Assembly (NCBI GenBank): GCA_003194525.1
Contig: NBIV01000095.1
Coordinates: forward strand, 124,001 to 188,000
DNA: 64,000 nucleotides
Reading direction: 5' to 3'
Source of the DNA: Gracilariopsis chorda
Lineage: Eukaryota > Rhodophyta > Florideophyceae > Gracilariales > Gracilariaceae
How positions within the stretch are numbered: position 1 is the first letter of the stretch; each line of letters begins with the position of its first letter. The notes under the pieces were generated by a model. It saw only the letters and a program-made list of their open reading frames with translations. It was not told the origin of the DNA and made no database searches. Position numbers and translations under genes: made by a program. This document shows positions 22,454-32,133 of this stretch, piece after piece.

Positions 22454-24083
22454 GGTGTACGTTGAGGGTGGAGAGAGCTTCGCGACGAAATGGGGTGAAC
22501 AGGCGAGTGCGCGGAAGGAGAAGCGCTTTTGTAGGTGGCGTGGGTTGCACCATCGCTGGCGGCATACCTTGGTATTTACACGCATAACGATGGGACGCCG
22601 TCCGAAACGGTGCAACGTGGCGATGAGAACAGAACCAGCTGTAAGGAAATGGTGCCAGCATTGTTGCCGTCACGCTGTGCGAACGACGTGCTCCACCATA
22701 CACGGAACTTCCCCATTGGTAAGGTATAATCGCAATCCTGAACACCTGTACAGTGTACACAGAGATGCGTCGTGTACTCGTGTTCCACGTGGAAGAATGT
22801 GCACAGAGATGCATCGTGTGCTCGTTTTGTACTCGGACAGTTGTGCCTGCGTGGGTGAGCGGGGTCACGAGAGAGAGTGGATGCAGTTGTGAGCTCTTCG
22901 CTTTGTCGGAGGTGTCGTCAGGAGGAACTTTATTGGAATCGATTGATTGCCTTTTGGGCTCCAGTTGATTCGAGAAGTGAACCGAGGCTTCTGGCTCGCT
23001 GGATCTCCACCCGTGCAATTAAGAGGATCCCCTTGTCGGCCAGCCTCATGAGCATCAGATCGTACTGTATCACATGCGGAGGGCGCTTTTACATCTAATA
23101 TTTCTAAGTTGTAGACAACATCACTGTGGCACCGTGCCATTCGGTTCTATAAAAAGTGCAGCGTCCTTCATTTCAGTGCTCGCCGCTTTCGTGATTTGGC
23201 CGGACAGAGGTCGGCCGGTGGTGAGCTTTTTCCTCTTCCTGCTGCTGTAGAAGACTTTCTATATATATTAATGGAACTCCAATCGCCTCGGATTGTCCCG
23301 TCGTGATGTGCGTCGTGATGTGCGCTCGTCGCCGTATTTCTACAACCGCTTTGTATTCTCTCCATTTATTTTGTTTCTCGCAAAGTCGGTCACCGTCCAC
23401 TTTTAGTCGTCTCGTGACGCTCGGACATGCTGTTCGCTCGTCCGACATGTACCGTTACCCTTCGTATGTAGCTAGAGCGTTTATTCTCTGCGCTCCAAGC
23501 AACCTTGTTTACAGGCCGCGCAAGCCAACCATATGAGTTACCGTTAAATCAGCAACTGGATTATACAGTTCAAGTGTACAAGATTTTCGTACGACGATAA
23601 TATCTTATGCGTCAATTTAATCCGCCGACAGTTGACACGCTTCGGTGCGCGATTTGCAAGTGCTGCGGCTGCTCTAGACTATACGGTGCCCCTGTATGAG
23701 TGGCGGTTCACTGTCATCAAAGCACAACCGCCCATACCAGCGTCCGGGCCGCTGGCCTGACGATGGACTCAGCTGAACGAGCGCAGACAACATGTTTGCG
23801 CGTCGCCACCGCTGCGTCACGACATGCACGCCTTGAGAGGAGTGTGCGTTGCTTGCTCTCGGGCCGTTATGCTTGCAATGCTTGATCTTCTCGTTCCAAT
23901 CAGTGAGGTTACCCATGCGGCCGGCGCCCACCTACAAATTTCGGTTCTAGTCATCATCCTGCTGTAGCCTTCCGCGGTGCACACCTTGGTGTTCACCCAG
24001 TACCTAACCTCCAAGTTTAAAGAGCGGGCGTTCATTGTCCGCCCTACTGCTAGTGCGCTCTCTGTGCGATTACAAACGACAAC
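22454..24083. other. Divergent intergenic region
   Basis: 1.6 kb between the minus-strand cysteine-rich gene and the plus-strand CRTAC1-like gene; it should hold both promoters. A 44-bp period direct duplication starts at 22755 and again at 22799 (shared CACAGAGATGC). A TTTAAAG at 24016-24022 is a candidate TATA variant 62 bp above the next ATG. The overlapping 308-codon minus-strand frame (22092-23018) is not supported. Confidence 0.5.
22526..22533 (-). promoter_or_regulatory. TATA-like box of secreted protein 2
   Basis: TACAAAAG on the minus strand 73 bp upstream of the ATG at 22453, matching the 70-bp spacing of the clearer TATA box in the paralogue. A weak call on its own. Confidence 0.35.
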
Positions 24084-25598
24084 ATGGGGACGCTGCATAG
24101 ATGCTTCACATTTGCGCTGGTGCTCGTTGTGCATGTGGCATTCGCCCAATTCATTCCTTCCTTCACGGACGTGTCACAAGCAGCAGGCCTTCCAAACAAC
24201 CCGCGAAAGAAGTACGCATCGCCCGCTGTTGCCGACCTAGATCGAGATGGACATCCGGACCTTCTGTTCTGCAACCACGATAACTACTTTGCCGAACTGT
24301 TCTTCAACAATGGAGACGGAACGTTTACCAAATCACGGTGGCAATCGTGGAGAGACAACCACGGAATTGTTCCGGTTCCCGTGTCAATCTACACCAAGAA
24401 CATGCGCTTCACAATTTCTCCCGGCGGAAACTTTGGGATGAACCCGAGTCGACCGCAAATGTATGAGGTTAGCCCGCATCGTAGTGTGAATAACATCACA
24501 TTTGCCGTAGATGACGCGGGCGGGAGTGGACGTACGGCTATCTTCCTTGATATGGCTTTCACGCATACCGGATTTCCAGACGTGATTTTCATGAACGCAC
24601 CGCCTGCAGATGGGGGACGCTCTCACTTTGGATATGAGAATCGGTTTGGACGCTATGAACTTCGTCGTTTAGAAGGGTTTGAAGATGATGACAACTGGTA
24701 CGGATCGGCCATCGACGTGGACAATGATCGCGTGATGGAGATTGTGACACACTACTACATGTTGACAGCGTATCGAATGGCGGGGCCGTTCAAGTTTGTG
24801 GACGCGACGTCGCAGATTTTCCCGGCCGGACTGGGACGGATGGGAGTTGTCGCAGTCGCTGAAATCGATTATGACAACGACGGTGACTTTGATTTGTACG
24901 TGGCACGCACAAAATCAAGCGACTTGAAGTGGGTGTATGGCGACACGTTTTACGACTACTTGCTGGAGAATGTGGGCGGGCGCTTCGTGGACGTGACTGC
25001 CAAGGCGGGAATTCCGCGAGGAACACTGGCCAGAGGAGTGACTGTGGGCGATTTCAACAATGACGGATGGATGGACGTGTTCGTCACGCAGTATCGTTCG
25101 GCGGACATCATGCTACTCAACACGGGTGACGGCACGTTCCGCCGCGTAGACGGGCTTATTTCGCGACCGGACAACGTGAGGGGAGACAACGCGGTGGCGT
25201 TTGACTACGACGGGGACGGGCGACTGGATCTGATTTCCAGCCAGGGAGACTATCACACGGAGGGAGTTCCGGGTAACTTCAAGTTGTTCCGCAACGTTAT
25301 GACGCTGACTTCGAAGCGCAACTACCTGCGCGTGCGGGTGGGCAACGCGCCGGACGGCGTCGCCACGGCGCTGCACGCAGTGGTCACCGTCACCGTGAAC
25401 AACAACACGCCTAAGATGATACAACGCGTCGGCTCACCCGGCGCCGCCATCTCGCGCTCGTACATAGAGACGCTGCACTTCGGACTGGGGCCGCACTCGA
25501 AAGCGGCGGAAGTGTCCGTCAAGTACACCAACGGCTACACCGTCTCCACGTCTAACGTCGCAGCCGCCTCAACCGTTGTGCTCGGCAATGTATTATAA
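24084..25598 (+). CDS. Secreted FG-GAP/VCBS repeat protein with ASPIC/UnbV domain (CRTAC1-like), member 1
   Basis: 504 residues, single exon, ATG at 24084. Residues 1-21 are a signal peptide (core FALVLVVHVAFA). At least five FG-GAP/VCBS blade motifs carry D-x-D/N-x-D/N-G calcium loops: DLDRDGHPDLL (51), DVDNDRVMEIV (211), DYDNDGDFDLYVAR (261), DFNNDGWMDVFV (323) and DYDGDGRLDL (374). The end (about 412-480) matches the ASPIC/UnbV domain (YLRVRVGN, RVGSPGAA, LHFGLG, VKYTNG). This layout is that of CRTAC1/ASPIC-type extracellular proteins, a beta-propeller stabilised by calcium. A function in adhesion or matrix is inferred from the family, not shown. The paralogue at 26259-27866 lies in tandem, 660 bp downstream. 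Confidence 0.92.
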   Translation: MGTLHRCFTFALVLVVHVAFAQFIPSFTDVSQAAGLPNNPRKKYASPAVADLDRDGHPDLLFCNHDNYFAELFFNNGDGTFTKSRWQSWRDNHGIVPVPVSIYTKNMRFTISPGGNFGMNPSRPQMYEVSPHRSVNNITFAVDDAGGSGRTAIFLDMAFTHTGFPDVIFMNAPPADGGRSHFGYENRFGRYELRRLEGFEDDDNWYGSAIDVDNDRVMEIVTHYYMLTAYRMAGPFKFVDATSQIFPAGLGRMGVVAVAEIDYDNDGDFDLYVARTKSSDLKWVYGDTFYDYLLENVGGRFVDVTAKAGIPRGTLARGVTVGDFNNDGWMDVFVTQYRSADIMLLNTGDGTFRRVDGLISRPDNVRGDNAVAFDYDGDGRLDLISSQGDYHTEGVPGNFKLFRNVMTLTSKRNYLRVRVGNAPDGVATALHAVVTVTVNNNTPKMIQRVGSPGAAISRSYIETLHFGLGPHSKAAEVSVKYTNGYTVSTSNVAAASTVVLGNVL

Positions 25599-26258
25599 TG
25601 GGTCCATCCCGAGAACCCAAATCGCAAAATGCCACACCGCAGAACGATTTGGGTGCGACCCCTACCAAATCGCCATCAGACCAAAATTTCCCGCCAGATA
25701 TACCGTGTCGTCGTCTTGAACAGGTAGCACCTGCAACTACACCTTGGTCAAGTTGACGATGACGATGACATGAGCTTGTACTCGACCGAGTGCGAGACTT
25801 TAGCGACGGCATGACTTTTGTAGATACCATCATTTCTGTGCCCTACACATGGAAACTTACCAATTGGAAATAACGTACCAAGTTGGCACTACCAACGGTA
25901 TCTACCATCGGTAAGAGTTAAAGGGTTAGCGACCGCTAAACGGTACCTGTTCCCTTATTGCGACAAGCTCAGAAAAAGAATTCAGGATCGACCTAATAAA
26001 AAAACATCTTTTCGCTCCACCATAATTTAAACTGTATCCTCCCGCCGCTTAATTAACATCGCCGCGACGCGTGGCCCAGCCCCGCAGCCCCGCACTTGGC
26101 GCGGCTTACCGCTCGCGAGCCACATCATCTGGCATTCCACCCCCTCCCCTCCTCCCCTCGCTCGGCTCATTCCTCCGATCACATCCGCCTTCTTCAGCTC
26201 TCGCGATGTCTCGTCCGCGTCCCCGTCCCCACGTCCGTCCACCCCCCTCGCCGCCGAC
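25599..26258. other. Spacer between tandem CRTAC1-like genes
   Basis: 660 bp holding the 3' end of the first gene and the promoter of the second. An AATAAA-type signal lies near 25994. TTAATTAA near 26048 lies about 210 bp above the next start. The last 150 bp are very C-rich on the plus strand. No gene seen. Confidence 0.5.
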
Positions 26259-27866
26259 ATGGCTCTTCCCCGTCGATTCTCCCCCCTGTGCATTCTTCTT
26301 CTCGCCGTCACACCACTTTCCGCGGCCGCCCAATCCATCAACTACGACGTGCTACTGCCCATCTACGACTCATCGCCGCCCTCCGACAAGTCCTCTCCCA
26401 AAATCGCACCGCCGCCCGTCTTCAAGGACCAAACCAAGAACGCTGGCATCTTCACACCCGCGCGTCTCAGAAAGTATGGCAGTCCCGCAATCGCTGATTT
26501 AGACCGTGATGGCTTTCCAGATCTGCTCTTCTGTCACCATGACTCCACCCACGCCGACCTCTACTTCAACAATCGCGACGGAACTTTCGTCAAGTCCGAC
26601 TGGGGAATCTGGAGTGATAACCATGGACTTTCGCCTTTCCCGCTCTCCGCTTGGGTGCGCGGACTCTACTTTACACTCTCCGTCGGCGGCAACTACGGAA
26701 ATGACCCGCAACATCCTTACATGTTCAGCGTCGACCCTGACACAAGAGACATCACCGATGTGTCCGCTGACTACGGCATCGCGAAGAAGGGCGGTCGTGG
26801 AAGAACTGCCATCTTTCTGGACCTCTCCATGAAAAAGCATCCCTATTGGCCAGACGTCATTTTCATGAACGCTGTCGCAGCGTCGGGGCCCACGCAGTTT
26901 GCATATGAACATGTGGCCGATACCAAGTTCAAGAAGAGGGCGTTCATAGGCGGTTTTGCAAATGATATCAACTGGTACGCAACCGTCACCGACATTGACA
27001 ACGATCAAACCATGGAGCTTGTTACCTACTGGCAGCTGAGAATGTGGAAATTAGTCCAACCGTTCAAGTTTAAGGACATCTCGGATTCTGTTTTTCCGCC
27101 CGACATGAAACGTGGCGGAGTTGTGGCAGTCGCCGAACTCGATTTTGACAACGATGGCGACCTCGATTTGTACGTTGCTCGAACCAAATCGGGAGACCTT
27201 TCTTGGCAACCGGGCTCTCTTTTCGAGGACTACCTTTTGGAGAATCGTGATGGTGTTTATTATGACGTCACTGATCAAGCCAACATCCCGCGTGACACCA
27301 CGCCCAGAGGCGTCACCGTCGCCGATTTTAACAACGATGGTTGGATTGACATTTATGTCACGCAGTACAAAACTTCCGATACTCTCCTGCTCAACAACGG
27401 AGATGGAACTTTTAAAACCATCAAGGGCATTACCAAGTCACGCCCATCAAATACTAGAGGGGATCACGCTGTCGCTGTTGACTATGATCTGGATGGTCGA
27501 GTTGACCTTGTCTCTGGACAGGGTGATCAAATAGACCAAGATCTTGGAGGCTCTTTTCGAATCTTTCGAAACGTCATGCCGCTTTCCAAGTCTACTAACT
27601 ACATTCTCATTCGCGTGGGAAATGCTTGGGACCATTCAAGCACCCCGCTTCACGCCCTTGTCATTGTTAAAGCGGGTGATCTTACCATGAGAAGACGTGT
27701 CGGCACTCCGGGAAGCGCCGTTTCACAATCTTATTTGGAAGTTCAGCATTTCGGACTTGGAGATCGTGCCGTTGTGGATGTCATTTATGTCAAATACACT
27801 AGCGGTTATGTCGACATGAGATCGGATGTCAAAGCGAATCAACTCTTGTTTATAGGTGTGTTGTGA
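26259..27866 (+). CDS. Secreted FG-GAP/VCBS repeat protein with ASPIC/UnbV domain (CRTAC1-like), member 2
   Basis: 535 residues from the ATG at 26259, single exon. Signal peptide 1-24 (core LCILLLAVTPLSA, ending AAA-Q). About 30 extra residues, acidic and proline-rich, precede the first blade compared with the upstream paralogue. Blade motifs: DLDRDGFPDLL (79), DIDNDQTMELV (245), DFDNDGDLDLYVAR (294), DFNNDGWIDIYV (356) and DYDLDGRVDLV (407). The ASPIC/UnbV domain runs from about 447 to the end, with YILIRVGN, RVGTPGSAVSQS, QHFGLG and VKYTSG. Long identical phrases with the upstream copy, such as PDVIFMNA and VVAVAE, show a tandem duplication, now clearly diverged. Expected to be a calcium-binding extracellular propeller protein. 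Confidence 0.92.
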   Translation: MALPRRFSPLCILLLAVTPLSAAAQSINYDVLLPIYDSSPPSDKSSPKIAPPPVFKDQTKNAGIFTPARLRKYGSPAIADLDRDGFPDLLFCHHDSTHADLYFNNRDGTFVKSDWGIWSDNHGLSPFPLSAWVRGLYFTLSVGGNYGNDPQHPYMFSVDPDTRDITDVSADYGIAKKGGRGRTAIFLDLSMKKHPYWPDVIFMNAVAASGPTQFAYEHVADTKFKKRAFIGGFANDINWYATVTDIDNDQTMELVTYWQLRMWKLVQPFKFKDISDSVFPPDMKRGGVVAVAELDFDNDGDLDLYVARTKSGDLSWQPGSLFEDYLLENRDGVYYDVTDQANIPRDTTPRGVTVADFNNDGWIDIYVTQYKTSDTLLLNNGDGTFKTIKGITKSRPSNTRGDHAVAVDYDLDGRVDLVSGQGDQIDQDLGGSFRIFRNVMPLSKSTNYILIRVGNAWDHSSTPLHALVIVKAGDLTMRRRVGTPGSAVSQSYLEVQHFGLGDRAVVDVIYVKYTSGYVDMRSDVKANQLLFIGVL

Positions 27867-29369
27867 CCCTTGTACATGTCCCCCACTCTCTGTGTTCATA
27901 ATCTCAATCTTTTGTTCTGGAGTGGACAAATGGAAGGGATAGCTTACCCTCTTATTATCGTAGTGATGCTCAACAATCTTTTTTTTTTGAGTGGCGGATA
28001 GGAAGCGCAGCTTCGCTTCCTACGTTTTCTACATTTGTAGTCTTTACCCCACTCTAATATGTTCCTTTCCTTGCACAGAGATCGAATATAAAGTTACCGA
28101 TACGCATACAGCACTTGGTTGTGAACGGTGAACGGTGATATCACCCTGCGCAACCTTCTTACATACAAGCGTAGCGGGATTTGCCCGAAGCATTGGCAAG
28201 CTTCTTTTTGCGTCGTACTGTATCCTATGTTCTCTTAACTAGCATGGGTCTCTACCAAAATTGTGCCGATGAAGGGTTTACCTGTAGAGGACGGATAGAT
28301 ACCCATATGTTCAACAGTTCCCTCACTGCGGATACATATTATCCATTCTCATTCTGAGAACAACCGAAGATTGCAACCCACTGGATTGCAATCTTCGGTT
28401 CTTCTCAGAGTTTGATGGATCCCAGTTGTAGTCCTTGGACAGTGCTGATCTAGGCAGTGCGGGTTTCGCGCAACTGTAATATTTTAGAACAAATACTGGG
28501 AAGAAGGCATGCCCGTACTTCTGACTGACTGACTACGCCAGAAATTCCCATGACTTTGACTGACTGACTTTCCTTTTGAGAAAAAAGTCAGTCAGGTTGG
28601 TCACATTCTAAACCAAAGTCGACTTTGCAGTAAAAAAGCTACAATGCGACGTGAGATGATCTTCAAAAACGCAAACAAAATCCTATCGCTGTCCAACGTT
28701 CGTTACGATTTCGTATTTTCTCTCTGCCACGGCGCCGCGTAGATGATTTTGGAGATAAACCATGTTCTACAATCGATAGCGTTCACGACTTTGGTATATA
28801 TCGCTACTACCAAATATGCCAAAGCGCAAGAAGCCCTCTATTCCACCTTCTACACAGCCGCAAAGAAGCTCGAACGCTTCCAATGCTCCGCCAACGAACG
28901 CTAGCATAGTCACAAAAGCCTCTTCTATGCAATTAACAGCTGAAAAGCTTTTGCAAAAATAACGAAAGTCTCAATTGAGTCGAAGATCTACATCTCTTTC
29001 GTCAACACCTCAGACTAAAAAGTCTGTTTGGAGCAAAACATGTAGAGCAATGCCTATGTGCATACTCTTTAGTATCTACTCAACCAAAATGTTGGCCTTG
29101 TATGGGTTCAGCCGGTCTGAGGCAAAAAAATTAAACTTTGGACTCCAGTCTCGACAAAAACGTTTTCGAACTAACGGCTCAAATGTAAAGAGTTTAAAAA
29201 CAAACAAGTCATTTTCAACGGCTTTTCTGTGCTTAAATGCTTCAAAATTGGTAGCAATAGGTAGTTGGAAGAGCCCTGTTGGCTCCAACTAATTGACAAG
29301 CTGTAGTAAACCCGAGCCCAAACCTCGCTGCGTTTCTTAAAACTAAAAATCCTTCGGGATCTCGAGTGA
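27867..29369. other. Region downstream of CRTAC1-like genes with hairpin and possible relic frame
   Basis: Contains a 22-bp stem-loop (28365-28386 with 28396-28417, one mismatch, 9-base loop). It also has several TGACTGACT runs facing AGTCAGTCAG at 28511-28597. A frame from ATG 28816 to 29292 is open for 158 codons except one TAA at 28960, and starts with MPKRKKPS. It resembles the basic head of some transposases but is not diagnostic. A TATATA string lies just upstream of it. Confidence 0.4.
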
Positions 29370-29898
29370 TCTCAACACCGCCCATACTATAATGATTTTT
29401 TCATGTAAGGGGTGGTTATAGTTGATTGACAGGAGTTATTTCCCCAAACGATACTGTTTCATACCCCCTTCAGTGCATGGAATTTCCACTTTGGTGCAAC
29501 GCCTTCCCACCCATTAAAAAATTCAGTAGCAGCACCAGTAGCAAAACGTATAGCTTATTGGCCGCTGCTGCATGCTGCTGCATGTTGACTGCTTGTGATC
29601 CCAAGTGGCTGGCAGTACAGTAAATGACTGCACTGCCAACCAATTGGAAGCAGCAGCTGGCTTGCGCGACACATGGCTGGCATGTTGCACTGCGCTAGTG
29701 CAGAAGAATGCAAAGGGAACATAAACTGCACTGGTGCAGTGCAAAATGCATCTCTCTTGGTGAAGCTAAACAATATTTTGCATCCGATTGAAGCGTGGCC
29801 AATAGTGCATTTTCGTAACCTTTTGCTACTTTGGGCACTGGTTCTGGCCTAGGACAAAGGCCAGGCGAAGCTCATGCACAGGTCGCCACAAGAGCAAT

Positions 29899-30228
29899 TT
29901 ACTGAGTACCACGGATCGCGGAACCTTCAAGTGCTCCTCTGTGGTATACTGGTCGTTTGACGGCGATCAAAAAGTCTGAGGGTTTTCCGGACCTAATAAA
30001 AGCTTGCTAGGCAGGGCATAGGGCCGCCACCGTGTCGCCCTTCTTGGGGCCAAAAAGCACGTTTTGGTGTGTGAGTAAAAGCCGACCAATCCTTTCAACC
30101 GGACGTGTGTTAAACATCAAACGGCTCGAAAACCGGCTGTGCATACTCTGCCCATCATAATCCAACAGGATTGTGTCTAGAGTCCCTGTGCTGCGAACAA
30201 CTGCATCGGCTAAATATACGTCTTGCAG
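29899..30228 (-). pseudogene. Conserved antisense frame of Helitron B
   Basis: Counterpart of 7162-7488 in copy A: 110 codons, same phase and same end (one extra codon), with no indel elsewhere. One TAG interrupts it at 30007-30009, where copy A has CAG. Shared phrases include DAVVRSTGTL, VERIG, LLLTH and IRSGKPSDF. No recognised family. The persistence of the frame in two diverged copies is the reason for calling it. Confidence 0.4.
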
Positions 30229-30396
30229 AAATTATTTTTAAATGCTAATGCAACTAGGCCCTGTGGCTGCAAAGCAACAAAATGCAACCAGTTTTTCACT
30301 TTCAAATATTTGTTATACTGGAAATTATTCTGAAACTTTGGCAAATGTTCTAGGGGTTAGGAAAATAGAATTCTTTTCCTATTTTTGTAAACTGCT

Positions 30397-31300
30397 ATGG
30401 CGCAAAGAGGTCCACGTCCGAACTATGGAGGAGCCAGACCGAGTTCAGGACGTGCCAGAGCGAATTCTGGAGGTGCCAGAGCGAAATCCGGAGGTGCTAG
30501 GGCAAATTCTGGAGGTGCCAGGGCAAATTATGCAGGTGCCAGAGACAACTCAGGAGGGGCCAGAGCAAGTTCTGGAGGCTCCAGAGCAAATTCGGGAGGC
30601 GCAAGGGTGACCTTAGGCCGTGCAAGGCAAAGAGCTGGACGAACTCGACGATTGCCAGGTCCTTCCGCTCCAGATGAGATGTCGGTAAATGAGAATGGAG
30701 TGCATGTGCAAGGGCTCATTTTTCCGGCCGTGGAAGAGGACAAAATTACTCCTGCACCTACGTGTGTCGCTGGGGCAAGTGGTTCCATGCCCACTTCACG
30801 ACCAACTTCCTCTCCTATGTCTCCATCTCTCTCACCAATATCGGCGCCTGCTGTCAGTGATGAGAGCAACACAACCATGGAGGCAGACGCGCGTTCTCTG
30901 CTGCAAGTTGAAGAAGTATAACAGATGCATGTTCCGATGGAAGTGGAAGACTGCGAGATCAATCCTGCTCCCTCAGAGCCACCGCAGTAGCAGCCTTCTC
31001 TGCCGCAAGTTGAAGAAGAACAACAGGTCATTCCGATGGAATTGGAAGAGGATGAGATCACTCTGGCCCCTTCACAGTCGCCACAGCAACCTTCTCTGCT
31101 ACAAGTCCAACAAAAAGAAGAGCAGATGCCAAGTCCCATGGACGTTGGAGAGAATGAGATCACTCTTGCTCCCTTACACCCGCCACAGCAGCAGCTTGAT
31201 ACGACCATCATGCAGTGTGCTGGACGTCCGGATCGAGGACTGTATCACGTGTACTATGCGTGGCATACAGTGGCAGATGAAGCTTGGAATGATCCAGCCA
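30397..31300 (+). pseudogene. Helitron B N-terminal region
   Basis: ATG 30397 opens MAQRGPRPN, a GARANSGG-type repeat, then RAGRTRRLPG and the acidic proline/glutamine-rich units, as in copy A. The first frame stops at 30919-30921. After a further stop the same protein region resumes from about 31036 (MELEEDEI) to the phrase DEAWNDPAI, where the deletion junction lies. No zinc finger is present because of that deletion. Confidence 0.65.
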
Positions 31301-32130
31301 TCGCAGCGCGGAGAGGACCGCCTTCTCTGTTCATTACAATCACCATGAACATCTGGCGAGAGGACATCCAGCGCTTTGGGATGGACACCACTAATCGTGG
31401 CGCATTTACGTCACAGAGTAACTGCCCTGGACCGTTTGACCGCCCTGATCTAATTGCAAGGGTGTACGAACAGTACGAAAACGACTTCATGAAGGACTTG
31501 GAGAAGAACTCAGAGCACATGTTTGGAATGAAGTGCCTCGGGTTTGCATCAAAGATCGAATTTCAAGAGCGCAATGTGCCTCATCACCACATGCGCGTGT
31601 GGCTCGAAGGACGCGTGATTGAAGACGTTGATGTGAACGACGATCTGATTCGTGCAGAACTTCCCCTTCCAGGTGAAGACGACGCGTTGCGTGGCCTCAA
31701 TCGTCCTATGCACAGGCAACACCACTCCCCCTATTGCCAGAATCGCGCTGGGCAGTGCAAGTTGGGATAAGACAGCAACATGATTGTGCCGGAGACTTAC
31801 ATTGAAGAAGGCATGAATGGCGTGGTGTACCGCAGAAGAAGGCAAGAAGGCCTCAAGATTGTGCCATATAACCAAACTCTGACCAAAAATTACCGCTCTC
31901 ATAGCAACGTAGAATGCACGCAAGGAGGGGACGCAGTGGTTTATCTGATGAAGTACGCGTTTAGGCAGCCCAAAGCTCAGGAGGTGGTGCTAAATGTGAG
32001 TGGTTTTAATGAGACAGGCACACAGAACGAGCAGCAACAAGAGCCGCAGGTGCAGAACGACATTCGTGCATACATGCGAGCGCGTATGGTGGGCGCCGTC
32101 GACGTAGCTTTGAGAATTTTCGAGTTTTGA
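31300..32130 (+). pseudogene. Helitron B Rep (HUH endonuclease) region
   Basis: The 31036-31770 frame contains PSLFITITMNIWREDIQ, RPDLIARVYEQYE, and the HUH motif in NVPHHHMRVWLEG. A TAA at 31768-31770 is followed, in other phases, by IVPYNQTLTKNYRSHSNVE and YLMKYAFRQ with the two tyrosines, ending in ALRIFEF at 32130. Relative to copy A this copy is cleaner in the core, but it lacks the preceding zinc finger and part of the domain front. Confidence 0.85.
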
Positions 32131-32133
32131 CAT

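Noticed and set aside
22092..23018. 308-codon minus-strand frame overlapping the secreted gene
   Set aside because: It lies in another phase over the well-supported cysteine-rich gene, has no domain, and is explained by the base composition of that region.
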